From Leptospiraceae bacterium (lineage in GTDB: Bacteria; Spirochaetota; Leptospiria; Leptospirales; Leptonemataceae), in NCBI GenBank assembly GCA_026418015.1, contig JAOACE010000013.1, forward strand, positions 310,001-374,000: a DNA stretch of 64,000 nucleotides, given 5' to 3'. Below are positions 44,684 through 52,961 of the stretch, piece after piece (the stretch's first letter is position 1; every line of letters starts with the position of its first letter). The position numbers and the translations under genes were made by a program. The notes beneath the pieces were generated by a model. The model did not search any database. It worked only from the letters and a program-made list of their open reading frames with translations, and had not been told where the DNA came from.

Positions 44684-44956
44684 TTAATCCGAAAAAATCG
44701 TCCAAATACCAACTATTATAAACGCAATACCAGCAATCAGTTTAAGATATTTTTCACTTATATATTGAGATATAAACGATCCAGCAAAAACCCCAATAGC
44801 AGACGTTAAAACCAATGCAAAAGAAGCACCCAAAAAAATATCCAAAAGACTTTTTTCTTTGTTCGAAGCATAAAGCAAAGTAGCCAATTGCGTTTTATCG
44901 CCCAATTCTGCCAAAAAAATTGTCCAGAATACAATTAAAATTGTTTTTATATCCAT
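44684..44956 (-). CDS. UPF0016/GDT1-family membrane transporter, half-size
   Basis: 90 residues, three hydrophobic helices. The family motif E-L-G-D-K-T is present once, in IFLAELGDKTQLATLLYA, followed by FALVLTSAIGVFAGSFI. Full-length members (TMEM165, GDT1, MneA) have two copies of this motif in a six-helix protein and export Mn2+ or exchange Ca2+. A single-motif protein must pair with itself or a partner. Overlaps the upstream membrane-protein gene by ten bases. Confidence 0.8.
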   Translation of the reverse strand: MDIKTILIVFWTIFLAELGDKTQLATLLYASNKEKSLLDIFLGASFALVLTSAIGVFAGSFISQYISEKYLKLIAGIAFIIVGIWTIFSD

Positions 44957-45336
44957 GAACTTTCTCCTATAATTAAAATCAATTTGTTCGAATAAAAGTC
45001 TAATTTATCGAAAATTTTAAAATGTTGTTTTTTCGCATAAGATAAAATTTGTAAAATTGATATACCAACATACCAAATTACTAAAATCAATTGTAGCAAA
45101 AAAAAGAGATAATTAAAAAAAGAAAAATTCAATAGGCTTGTAATAAAATAATATAAAACATAGAATAACGAACTCTTAAACAAAAAAATCAAAGAAACAA
45201 AAAAACTACGATAAACATAAGGTTTTTTTTCTGCTTCTTCTAAATAAAATAATCCTACTATCCAATTTAAAATGAATGGCAGAATGCTAAAATAAAACAA
45301 AATTTCTTTTATATTTTCTTTAACTTGTTGATTCAT
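44947..45336 (-). CDS. Small multi-span membrane protein, unknown
   Basis: 129 residues, about three spans: FSILPFILNWIVGLFYLEE, SLIFLFKSSLFYVLYYFIT and FLLQLILVIWYVGISIL. The outline (SILPF near the start, charged loop, then a VxR/FxxQ-like part) is loosely like DUF4870/Tic20-type small membrane proteins; I would not name it. Its 3' end overlaps the half-size GDT1 gene, so the pair may form a complex, an inference from coupling only. Confidence 0.55.
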   Translation of the reverse strand: MNQQVKENIKEILFYFSILPFILNWIVGLFYLEEAEKKPYVYRSFFVSLIFLFKSSLFYVLYYFITSLLNFSFFNYLFFLLQLILVIWYVGISILQILSYAKKQHFKIFDKLDFYSNKLILIIGESSWI

Positions 45337-45360
45337 AACTTGATAAAGCGAAAATTTAAA

Positions 45361-45399
45361 TCACTCTTACGTCAAATATTATTTCTTTAAGAAGAGTGA
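45361..45399 (+). other. Inverted repeat upstream of gcvT
   Basis: TCACTCTT (45361-45368) and AAGAGTGA (45392-45399), 23 bases apart, then CAATTTTTG. It lies about 70 bases before the gcvT start, between divergent genes. It could be an operator or a leader hairpin. It does not resemble a glycine riboswitch. Confidence 0.3.
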
Positions 45400-45468
45400 C
45401 AATTTTTGATTATTCATTTGACTTGATTGATTCTAATCTTTTTTTAGATTTATTAAACAGAGGATTTT

Positions 45469-46638
45469 ATGACGCTAAAACGCACTTATTTATTAGAAGA
45501 ACATAAAAAATTAAAAGCTCGGTTGGTTCCCTTTGCAGGTTGGGAAATGCCTGTTCAATATACTTCTATTATAGAAGAACACTTGGCAGTAAGAAACCAT
45601 GTAGGAATTTTTGATGTTTCCCATATGGGAGAAATTCAAGTTAAGGGAAAAGATGCTATTTCTTTTTTAGAACAACTTACTCCAAATACAATCGAAGATC
45701 AAAAAATATATCAAATTCGATATAATGCAATTTTAAACCATGATGGTGGTGTAAAAGATGATGTAACAATATTTCGCGAATCAAACGATAGTTTTTTTAT
45801 CATCGTCAATGCTAGTAATGTTGATAAAATTTGGCAATATCTTAACGAAGAAAAATCACATCAAGGGCGAAAAGAATTAGAACTAATCAACCAAAGCGAT
45901 GAATATTCTATGTTAGCTATTCAAGGACCAGAGGCAGAGAATATAACCATAGAAATTTTTAAAGATTATGCAAATTTTATAAAAGAACTTAAATATTATT
46001 ATTTTTCTGATATTCAATATCATAACGAAATTGTTCGAATCAGCAGAACTGGATATACGGGCGAAGATGGTTTCGAAATCTTATGCAATCATAAATTAGC
46101 CATTCATCTATGGAACGAGTTTATAAATCATAAAGTAATTCCGTGTGGATTAGGTGCTCGCGATAGCCTTCGGTTAGAAGCAATGTATCCTCTCTATGGA
46201 CACGAACTAAAAGAAGATCGAACCCCAGTAGAAAGTGGTATTGGATGGATTGTTAAAGAAAAAGATGTAAATTATTACGCAAAAGAAAAGCTTCTTAACC
46301 AGAAAAAAAACAATCCAGAAAAAATCATTGTACCTTTTGTTATGATCGATAAAGGAATCCCACGCGAAGGCTATAAAGTCTATGGTAAAGAATTTACAGA
46401 AGGTTTTAGTTCACCACCTTGTTTGTTACCAGAAATGCTAACGGAATTAGATATAATCGGAGAAGTTCAGAGTGGATTATATTCCCCATCGCTTAAAACT
46501 GGTATAGGAACTGCCTTTTTACCCTTTAATTTTAAGAATACCGAAAACGAAATTTGTATTGAAATTCGCGATAAAATGTTTAAAGCAAAAGTTCATAAAG
46601 GAGCGTTTGTAAAAGGAACTGCTGGTAAAAAGAAATAA
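45469..46638 (+). CDS. gcvT: GcvT, aminomethyltransferase (T protein)
   Basis: Transfers the methylene group from the GcvH lipoyl arm to tetrahydrofolate and releases ammonia. VPFAGWEMPVQYTSIIEEHLAVRNHVGIFDVSHMGEI is at the N-terminus (the conserved Asp and FDVSHMGE), with the folate-binding YTGEDGFEI and PCGLGARDSLRLEAMYPLYGHEL. 389 residues. ATG 45469 follows AGAGGA at 45459-45464. Stands apart from gcvH-PA-PB by about 21 kb and is convergent with prmA, with no gap. Confidence 0.95.
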   Translation: MTLKRTYLLEEHKKLKARLVPFAGWEMPVQYTSIIEEHLAVRNHVGIFDVSHMGEIQVKGKDAISFLEQLTPNTIEDQKIYQIRYNAILNHDGGVKDDVTIFRESNDSFFIIVNASNVDKIWQYLNEEKSHQGRKELELINQSDEYSMLAIQGPEAENITIEIFKDYANFIKELKYYYFSDIQYHNEIVRISRTGYTGEDGFEILCNHKLAIHLWNEFINHKVIPCGLGARDSLRLEAMYPLYGHELKEDRTPVESGIGWIVKEKDVNYYAKEKLLNQKKNNPEKIIVPFVMIDKGIPREGYKVYGKEFTEGFSSPPCLLPEMLTELDIIGEVQSGLYSPSLKTGIGTAFLPFNFKNTENEICIEIRDKMFKAKVHKGAFVKGTAGKKK

Positions 46639-47544
46639 TTATTTTTTTCTAAGTTCTACAAGAGCCCATTCATCTTTTTCTAACGTAGATTTTATAGAAA
46701 AAGCATCTTTAAAGATTTGTTCTATATCGGCGATTTGTTCTGTTCCAATTCCAGAAATTACCAGCCTTTCTGTTGAAATATTTTTTATGTAATTTTGATA
46801 TTTTAAAAAAACTGGAAGAGTTAAATTTGCCAAAATAATGTCATAATGGTTGATGATTCGCGGATCATCCCAACTGCATTCGAACAAAAAGATCTTCTTG
46901 TTAAGTTCTACTTCTAATGAGTTATAACTTAAATTCTTTTTTGTTGATTCAATCGCATTTATATCGATATCAAAAGCATAGATGAATCTTGCATGTTTTT
47001 TTAAAGCTGCAATCGATAATATACCCGATCCACAACCAGCATCCAAAACAATTTTATTTTGTATGTCGTTATCATCTATCCATTGAATCATCAATTGAGT
47101 TGATTGATGAAGCCCAGTCCCAAAAGCCATTCCGGGTTCAATGTATAATGGTATAATATTTTCTTTTAGAATGATATTCTCTTTATGCCAAACTGGTACT
47201 AAATAAAAATTTTTCGAGATCATAAACGGCATAAATGAATTTTTATAGTCTTCCCAATAATTTCTTTCTTGAATAAGATTTTCTTCTATATAGTAATCGT
47301 TTATATTAAGCGAAAGAAGAACTGTTTCTACTTCCCAACGGGCTCTTTCGTCACTTACAGGAAAATAAAATAATATCTTCTTTCTTTTATTATTAGTATT
47401 TACTTCTTCTTCGTCATATACAACTTCGTAATATCCTATTAAATTATTTATAAAATAATTATCTAAATATTCATTAATTTTATTTAGATATTCCTCTGAT
47501 ATCTCTACGAGTATTTCTTGATAAATTGATTGGTTCTGATTCAT
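46639..47544 (-). CDS. prmA: PrmA, ribosomal protein L11 methyltransferase
   Basis: Methylates lysines and the N-terminus of ribosomal protein L11. About 301 residues from ATG 47544 (TTG 47562 is the earlier frame start). The substrate-binding N-domain is divergent. The methyltransferase domain has PGMAFGTGLHQSTQLMIQWI, VLDAGCGSGILSIAALKK (motif I) and YDIILANLTLP (the NLTLP catalytic-loop motif). Starts five bases after the stop of the 590-residue gene upstream. Confidence 0.9.
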   Translation of the reverse strand: MNQNQSIYQEILVEISEEYLNKINEYLDNYFINNLIGYYEVVYDEEEVNTNNKRKKILFYFPVSDERARWEVETVLLSLNINDYYIEENLIQERNYWEDYKNSFMPFMISKNFYLVPVWHKENIILKENIIPLYIEPGMAFGTGLHQSTQLMIQWIDDNDIQNKIVLDAGCGSGILSIAALKKHARFIYAFDIDINAIESTKKNLSYNSLEVELNKKIFLFECSWDDPRIINHYDIILANLTLPVFLKYQNYIKNISTERLVISGIGTEQIADIEQIFKDAFSIKSTLEKDEWALVELRKK

Positions 47545-47548
47545 GCTA

Positions 47549-49321
47549 TTAAATGTTTCCAAAATGCGTTTGAAGCTCTTCTTCTGTTAACTCTAATTCT
47601 CTTAATGTTAATTCGCCTTGTTCCATTTTATATGCGATTGTATAAGCAGTTGCATAAGCATCTCTTATAATTTCTTTTACTTTTCTTTTATGCATTAGTT
47701 TTCTCTTCGATTCGTCTATTTCTAATTCAATTACATCTTCTGGATTTAAGATATACTGATTTTTTTCGCGTAAATCCTTAAATAAAATCAATAAAATATG
47801 TCTACATTTAGTTATGTATTCCAACATTATTTTATAAGTCTCTTTTGCAGCAGTTTTTCGCCTTGTTTCGAAGTAATCTAACTTCTTCTGATAATCCAAA
47901 GAATTTTTGTTTGCTGACTCATCGTTTTTTATTTTTTGATATTCACTATAATCTTCGTAATATTTCTTAAACTGAGCATAAATTTTTCTAAAAGATTCGT
48001 AAAGAATGGACATATCATTTTTTAAGTTTACTCTAACTCCTCCTTGCATAAATGTATTAATCTGAATTTTATTTGTAAGAAAGATAAAACCAAATTGATC
48101 ATCAAAAAAATTTAACAATAAATAAGAAATCCAAACTTTATCTCGAAAATCACTAAACTTAAATTCATCTTTTGGATCGTACATTGCTTTTAATTGTCGA
48201 AGAGTAAAGAGGCTAATAATGCGAAGTCCAAACTGATAGATTTTATTGTGTATTTCTTCTTTTTTGGCTGCTTCGTCTTTCTGTTCGCTTTCTTTTACAG
48301 CAGTTTGTTGAACGCTTTCTTGTTGATTGATGGTTTTATTTGGTTCTTGTTGGTCTGTTTTAGAAGATACAAGTTTTCCTAATGATTCTAAATTCACATC
48401 TTTAAAATCTTGGTATCGTTTTGGATCTATTTTATCTTCGATTTTAACATCGATCATTTCTTCGAATAAATCGGTAAATGGTTCTAGTTTCTTTTTTTCT
48501 AAGTATTGAGCAATTAGAATAAATTTCGGAAATGCATTATACATTAATACATCCCAACTTTCTTGAATTCTCTTTTTTTTATTTTTATAAATATCTGATG
48601 GTTTTTTTTGTATATTTTGTTGAATATCGATAGAATCCAATAAAAGTTTTAAGGTAAGTTCACCAAATGGTTTAAAACAATACAGCTTTCTTAAAAAATG
48701 AAAAACTGGAATCCGAATGATTTCGATAGAAACAGACTCTTCGCTATTGATCTGCGAAGACGTTAAACTATTCAACAAATTTCTATCGTATAAAAGATAG
48801 ACGCGTTTTAACAATTCTAAATATAAGGGTGTATAGGTTTTTTTAAAAATTTCCATGTATTTAGGATCAGATAAAAATTCTGTTGCCAAGATATTGCATT
48901 CCAAAATCGACTTTTTAAAATCAAGGTTTAAAAAAGATAAAAATGACGGTTTTAAAATTTCTTTATTAAAATAAGTAATCCCCTTAAACCATAATTGCAT
49001 TTTTAGACTAAAAATAGCCAAAGGCGAAGACGCTTTTTCTAAAATAGATTCCCTCGTTACCTTTTCTTTTGCTAATCGCTCTGCTTCTTTTAATTTTTCT
49101 TCTTTTAGGATTTGAGAAGGCAATTTTCTATCATCGTATCCTTTTTTTTGCTGTTGTGATGATAGTTTTGGCTGATTTTCTAAATTTTTTTTGATAGATT
49201 TTTCCTGAAGTACCTTTCCCCCTTTTTCTACAAAGGTTTGCAGCAACTTTTTTCGCTCTTCTTCACTTAATTCATGAGCTTTAATTGCCTTCCTGGTTTT
49301 ATCAAATTCCAATTCATCCAT
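47549..49321 (-). CDS. Large Lys/Glu-rich cytosolic protein, unknown
   Basis: 590 residues; no signal or membrane span, and no motif I recognise. The N-terminal 100 residues are highly charged (EEERKKLLQTFVEKGGKVL, EKLKEAERLAKEKV) and may be disordered or coiled-coil. Residues 110-280 and 340-560 are helical with many aromatic residues (KYYEDYSEYQKI). A Gln/Lys/Glu linker sits near residues 320-355. Ends with YAYTIAYKMEQGELTLRELELTEEEL-like helix. It may be part of a leptospiral conserved set, but I cannot show this. Upstream partner of prmA in one transcript. Confidence 0.6.
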   Translation of the reverse strand: MDELEFDKTRKAIKAHELSEEERKKLLQTFVEKGGKVLQEKSIKKNLENQPKLSSQQQKKGYDDRKLPSQILKEEKLKEAERLAKEKVTRESILEKASSPLAIFSLKMQLWFKGITYFNKEILKPSFLSFLNLDFKKSILECNILATEFLSDPKYMEIFKKTYTPLYLELLKRVYLLYDRNLLNSLTSSQINSEESVSIEIIRIPVFHFLRKLYCFKPFGELTLKLLLDSIDIQQNIQKKPSDIYKNKKKRIQESWDVLMYNAFPKFILIAQYLEKKKLEPFTDLFEEMIDVKIEDKIDPKRYQDFKDVNLESLGKLVSSKTDQQEPNKTINQQESVQQTAVKESEQKDEAAKKEEIHNKIYQFGLRIISLFTLRQLKAMYDPKDEFKFSDFRDKVWISYLLLNFFDDQFGFIFLTNKIQINTFMQGGVRVNLKNDMSILYESFRKIYAQFKKYYEDYSEYQKIKNDESANKNSLDYQKKLDYFETRRKTAAKETYKIMLEYITKCRHILLILFKDLREKNQYILNPEDVIELEIDESKRKLMHKRKVKEIIRDAYATAYTIAYKMEQGELTLRELELTEEELQTHFGNI

Positions 49322-49378
49322 ATTTTTTATTATAAATTATCAGTTGTAATTTTTCTATCAATAAAAAAAATATCAAGT

Positions 49379-49747
49379 ATGACAGAAAATCAAATAAAAA
49401 ATTATATTCAAGAAGAATTCAAAAATCAAGATAATTCTAAACTACTCGGTATAGTTTTCTTTGGCTCTCGTGTAAAATTCTCCGAAGAAGAATTAAAAAA
49501 TTCTTTGAATTCTGATTACGATATAGGAATTATTTACGATGGCGAAATACCAGACTTTAACACACCAGAGGATTGGGATTTGTTTTTATGGTCGAAAGAA
49601 AAGTGGCTTAAAGGTTTTGCACTACAAGTTGAATTGGCTCGATATGCAAAAATCTTATACGACCCAGAAGGAATTATTCAAAAACAATTTCAGTTTATTC
49701 AAGAGAAAATTTTACCCTTTTGGTTAGGATATATAAAAAATTTTTAA
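49379..49747 (+). CDS. Solitary minimal nucleotidyltransferase-like protein
   Basis: About 122 residues from ATG 49379. LGIVFFGSRVKFSEEELKN and SDYDIGIIYDG give the GS and DxD elements of the polymerase-beta nucleotidyltransferase fold, but 15 residues separate them instead of ten, because of a charged insert. The remainder (WDLFLWSKEKWLKGFALQVELARYAKILYD) is consistent with the fold's helical end. There is no HEPN gene next to it. Divergent from the 590-residue gene. Confidence 0.7.
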   Translation: MTENQIKNYIQEEFKNQDNSKLLGIVFFGSRVKFSEEELKNSLNSDYDIGIIYDGEIPDFNTPEDWDLFLWSKEKWLKGFALQVELARYAKILYDPEGIIQKQFQFIQEKILPFWLGYIKNF

Positions 49748-49785
49748 ATTCATAATATAAATTTATTCTATCATCTAAAAAACAT

Positions 49786-49812
49786 TTGACTTAATTTTTA
49801 CATAATTATACT
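49786..49812 (+). promoter_or_regulatory. Promoter giving a leaderless panE-like transcript
   Basis: TTGACT (49786-49791), 15-base spacer, TATACT (49807-49812), then seven bases to ATG 49820. The spacer is one or two bases short, but both boxes are good. Confidence 0.6.
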
Positions 49813-49819
49813 TTTTACT

Positions 49820-50761
49820 ATGGATATTCGTTCAATCGCAATAATTGGTGCTGGTGCTGTTGGAGGTTTCTATGGAGCTAAATTACAAAATGCAGGATAT
49901 CAAGTAGAATATTTATCTAAATTTCTTAATTCTGGTAGGTTAAAAATAAAAAGCATTTGGGGTGATTTCGAAGTTTCCATTAAAGTATTCGACGACACAA
50001 AAAAAATGCAAATTCCAGACTTAATTATTGTAAGTACAAAACTCTTACCAGATATTCCCATGATCGAAATCATTCAACCTCTTTTAAAAGAAAATAGTCT
50101 TATTCTCTTTTTACAAAATGGAATCAACCAAGAAGAAAAGTTTTATTCTTTTATAAATAAAAATAAATTATACAAAAAAATGAATTTAGTTATTCTCGGT
50201 GGATTAGCTTTTACCTGCATTAATCGTATATCACCGAAAGAAATTCATCATATTGATTATGGAAAAATAAAAATAGGTGCATTACTCAAAGAACATCAAC
50301 GCGAAGCAAAAAAAATAGTAGAAATCTTCCAAAGTGCTGGTATAGAAACCGAATACACAGAAAACCTTAGAAAAGCTCGTTGGGAAAAACTCTTTTGGAA
50401 TATCGCGTTTAATACTCTCTCCGTATTAGGAAATCAAGCTACCACAGATGAGTTAATTCAATCCCCTTACACAGAAGAACTTGCAAAATTGTTGATGCTC
50501 GATATCTATAAAATTGCTCAACACGAAAAAAATGCTCCAAATAAAAAAATCGTCCAAGATATGATCGAAAGAACAAGAAAAATGAAGCCATACAAAACCT
50601 CTATGTTGATCGATTTCGAAAATAAAAAACCAATGGAAATTGACGCGATAGTCGGAGAACCATTAAATCTAGCAAAAAAATATAAAATAGATACACCTTA
50701 TTTAAAATTTTGTTACAATCTATTAAAGTTTTTAGACCAAAAAAACCAATCTATAAAATAA
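49820..50761 (+). CDS. panE: Ketopantoate reductase (PanE/ApbA family)
   Basis: NADPH-dependent reduction of 2-dehydropantoate to pantoate for coenzyme A. The Rossmann start SIAIIGAGAVGGFYGAKL, the PDLIIVSTKLLPD strand, LFLQNGINQEE, and the substrate lysine region RKARWEKLFWNIAFNTLSVL are family marks. C-terminal MKPYKTSMLIDFENKKPMEIDAI contains the conserved Ser and Glu. 313 residues. No other pan gene is close. Other ApbA-family reductases are possible, but the motifs fit PanE well. Confidence 0.88.
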   Translation: MDIRSIAIIGAGAVGGFYGAKLQNAGYQVEYLSKFLNSGRLKIKSIWGDFEVSIKVFDDTKKMQIPDLIIVSTKLLPDIPMIEIIQPLLKENSLILFLQNGINQEEKFYSFINKNKLYKKMNLVILGGLAFTCINRISPKEIHHIDYGKIKIGALLKEHQREAKKIVEIFQSAGIETEYTENLRKARWEKLFWNIAFNTLSVLGNQATTDELIQSPYTEELAKLLMLDIYKIAQHEKNAPNKKIVQDMIERTRKMKPYKTSMLIDFENKKPMEIDAIVGEPLNLAKKYKIDTPYLKFCYNLLKFLDQKNQSIK

Positions 50762-50814
50762 CAATTTTATGATGCTCCTTTTACCAACCATTGTATGTTA
50801 AAATTATTTTTTTG

Positions 50815-50843
50815 TTGATGAACTAAATAGAATAAAATAATGT
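50815..50843 (+). promoter_or_regulatory. Promoter with almost leaderless start at 50853
   Basis: TTGATG (50815-50820), 17-base spacer, TAATGT (50838-50843), nine bases to ATG 50853. No ribosome site is visible. Confidence 0.45.
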
Positions 50844-50852
50844 CTAATTAGT

Positions 50853-51167
50853 ATGAAGCTACTAAAAAAAATACTTTATTTGACGACACTGATTGTTTTC
50901 GCGATGAGTATATACGCACAAGAAAACGAAGTTGTTGGTTTAGTAAAAAAAGAAAATATCAACCAGAAAGAAACATTAATCTTTATTTTGGATAATAACG
51001 AAAAATACGAAATCTCTGGAAAATTAACTTCTTTTATTGGATCATTCTACACAAATCAAAAACTAAAAGTATTAGGCAAAATATCCAGATTTAGCGCTGA
51101 TGAAAAAAAAGAAAAGAAACTTGATGGTCAAATAGAAATCAAAGAAATCATTGTGACAATTCAATAA
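50853..51167 (+). CDS. Small secreted beta-rich protein, unknown
   Basis: 104 residues with a clear signal peptide (LLKKILYLTTLIVFAMSIYAQ). The mature 84 residues are beta-rich (EVVGLVKKENINQKETLIFILDNNEKYEISG, LKVLGKISRF, GQIEIKEIIVTI) and look like a single OB-fold or SH3-like barrel, as in periplasmic DUF5666/BOF proteins. I cannot assign a family. A hairpin follows the stop, so it is a separate unit. Confidence 0.62.
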   Translation: MKLLKKILYLTTLIVFAMSIYAQENEVVGLVKKENINQKETLIFILDNNEKYEISGKLTSFIGSFYTNQKLKVLGKISRFSADEKKEKKLDGQIEIKEIIVTIQ

Positions 51168-51180
51168 AACGCGATATTAA

Positions 51181-51206
51181 AATTGCATGGCATACGTCAT
51201 GCAATT
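51181..51206 (+). terminator. Hairpin after the small secreted protein gene
   Basis: AATTGCATG (51181-51189), eight-base loop, CATGCAATT (51198-51206), then GGTGATTTTT. Perfect nine-pair stem; the T-run starts five bases later, so efficiency is uncertain. Confidence 0.6.
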
Positions 51207-51318
51207 GGTGATTTTTCTATTACTACATAAAGTAAAACTTCTATAGAAAATTTAGCAGCTTTTCGAAATCATAAATAAATAACTATTTCACCATTTGTAA
51301 AATATACAATAAATTTTT

Positions 51319-51849
51319 TTAAACAAATTTTAAAATACATTCTGCGGCTTCTTTTAGGTTTTTTGCAACATAAATAAGGTTGGTTGGCTTTTTTTCGATA
51401 GGTTTCGTTTCTGCATCAATCAATACGCCCTTAATGTTTAAATTTTCTCCTGCAAAGATATCTCTTAAAGAATCTCCGATAATCCAACTTGTTTTTAGGT
51501 TTATAGTAGGATATTTCTCCAATGCTTGCAGAATTAATCCAGGTTTTGGTTTTCTACACATACATTGATCTTCTTCCGTATGTGGACAAAAAAATATATC
51601 TTTGATAAAAATATTCTGCGATTTTAATATATCCAAAATACGCTGATTTACTCTGTGCATATCTTCTTCTTTGTAGTATCCTCTTCCTATTCCCGATTGG
51701 TTGGTAATAATAATGAATTCATATCCAGCATTGTTTAATAATTTTAGACCATCAATCACGTAGGGTAAAATTTGCACTAAATTTGGGTCGGATAAATATC
51801 CAGGATCATAATTGATTGTATTATCGCGATCTAAAAATATTATATTCAT
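51319..51849 (-). CDS. gmhB: GmhB-type heptose-bisphosphate phosphatase
   Basis: HAD phosphatase that removes the 7-phosphate of D,D-heptose 1,7-bisphosphate on the way to ADP-heptose for LPS. FLDRDNTINYDPGYLSDP holds the two catalytic Asp, IIITNQSGIGRGYY the second motif, and CPHTEEDQCMCRKPKPG the zinc-binding Cys/His cluster of GmhB. SWIIGDSLRDIFAGENLNIKGVLI ends the fold. 176 residues. The related histidinol-phosphatase also has this cluster; no his gene is present, while a GT9 heptosyltransferase is. It follows queC by four bases. Confidence 0.86.
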   Translation of the reverse strand: MNIIFLDRDNTINYDPGYLSDPNLVQILPYVIDGLKLLNNAGYEFIIITNQSGIGRGYYKEEDMHRVNQRILDILKSQNIFIKDIFFCPHTEEDQCMCRKPKPGLILQALEKYPTINLKTSWIIGDSLRDIFAGENLNIKGVLIDAETKPIEKKPTNLIYVAKNLKEAAECILKFV

Positions 51850-51853
51850 ATAA

Positions 51854-52540
51854 TTAATATAATTTATATTTTTTCACTAATGGATCTTCTATACCTAATT
51901 CCGAGAATCCTTTTAATCGAATTTGGCAACTATCGCATTTTAAACACGGTTTTCCATCTTCGCCTGCTTGATAACAACTCGAAGTATAACTAAAATCTAC
52001 CCCAAGCTCTAAACCTAAACGAATAATTTCTGACTTTTTTTTATCAATTAAAGGTGCATGAACCTTAAAAACATTTCTACTCACTCCTGCTTTTGTTCCT
52101 AAATTTGCTGTAAGTTCGAAAGATTCAATAAATTCTGGACGACAATCAGGATAACCCGAATAATCCAACGCATTCGCACCTATAAAAACATTCATGATAT
52201 CGCGAGATTCTGCAAAAGCTGTTGCAAACGATAAAAATATTAGATTTCGCGCAGGAACATAGGTAATCGGAATTTCGTTATCAATGGATCTATTTTCTGG
52301 AACTTGAATCGTCTTATCTGTTAAAGCAGAATTTTTGAAAATTTCATTCTGAATCTTTACGATAAAAAATTCCTTCGCTTTTACCTGTTCTGCATGGTAT
52401 TTTGCAAGTTCTAATTCATACTTATGTCTTTGACCATAATCGAAAGATAAAACATAAACATCATACTCTTGATTTGCATAATATAGGGTTGTTACCGAAT
52501 CAATTCCTCCACTTAATAAGACGACTGCTTTGGGCTTCAT
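51854..52540 (-). CDS. queC: QueC, 7-cyano-7-deazaguanine synthase
   Basis: Converts carboxy-deazaguanine to preQ0 with ATP and ammonia in the queuosine pathway. N-terminal PP-loop VVLLSGGIDSVTTLYY, VYVLSFDYGQRHKYEL, YVPARNLIFLSFATAFAE, and the C-terminal zinc-binding CYQAGEDGKPCLKCDSC. 228 residues. Lies in queD-queC-gmhB order with 12- and 4-base spacers; gmhB in this run is the unrelated member. queE is not in the window. Confidence 0.95.
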   Translation of the reverse strand: MKPKAVVLLSGGIDSVTTLYYANQEYDVYVLSFDYGQRHKYELELAKYHAEQVKAKEFFIVKIQNEIFKNSALTDKTIQVPENRSIDNEIPITYVPARNLIFLSFATAFAESRDIMNVFIGANALDYSGYPDCRPEFIESFELTANLGTKAGVSRNVFKVHAPLIDKKKSEIIRLGLELGVDFSYTSSCYQAGEDGKPCLKCDSCQIRLKGFSELGIEDPLVKKYKLY

Positions 52541-52552
52541 ACTTTACTCCTT

Positions 52553-52915
52553 TTATTCATCACCGTTATAAATCGCGCGAGCAGTACAAGTTTCGTGAAC
52601 AACAATTTGCTTTAAATTTGGTAATAATGGTTTGATTTTTTTCCACAGCCAAATAGCAATCTGTTCTGATGTAGGATTTTCTAATCCCTCTATTTCGTTT
52701 AATAAGCGATGATCTAAATGCTCTTCTACAATGGGTTTTACAATTTTAGAAATTTCACCAAAATCCATCACCCACCGATAAACAGGATCGACCTTCCCTT
52801 CTACATGAACTTCGAACCGAAAAGAATGTCCATGTAATCTTTTACACTTATGACTTTCTGGTAAATTGGGTAAATAATGCGCTGCTTCGAAAGAAAATTC
52901 TTTGACAATAATCAT
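52553..52915 (-). CDS. queD: QueD, 6-carboxy-tetrahydropterin synthase
   Basis: First committed step of queuosine synthesis from dihydroneopterin triphosphate. FSFEAAHYLPNLPESHKCKRLHGHSFRFEVHVEG contains the three zinc His and the catalytic Cys; WVMDFGEISKIVKPIVEEHLDHRLLN and NPTSEQIAIWLW complete the fold. 120 residues, typical. First gene of the run into queC, divergent from the zinc-ribbon gene. Confidence 0.94.
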   Translation of the reverse strand: MIIVKEFSFEAAHYLPNLPESHKCKRLHGHSFRFEVHVEGKVDPVYRWVMDFGEISKIVKPIVEEHLDHRLLNEIEGLENPTSEQIAIWLWKKIKPLLPNLKQIVVHETCTARAIYNGDE

Positions 52916-52961
52916 AAGTTCAATTAATTTTAAAATACTCTCATTACTATCAAATTTTATT

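Noticed and set aside
45337-45468. Glycine riboswitch before gcvT (and before gcvH at 24587-24700)
   Set aside because: Neither gap holds the conserved glycine aptamer core or is long enough for a tandem aptamer with expression platform.
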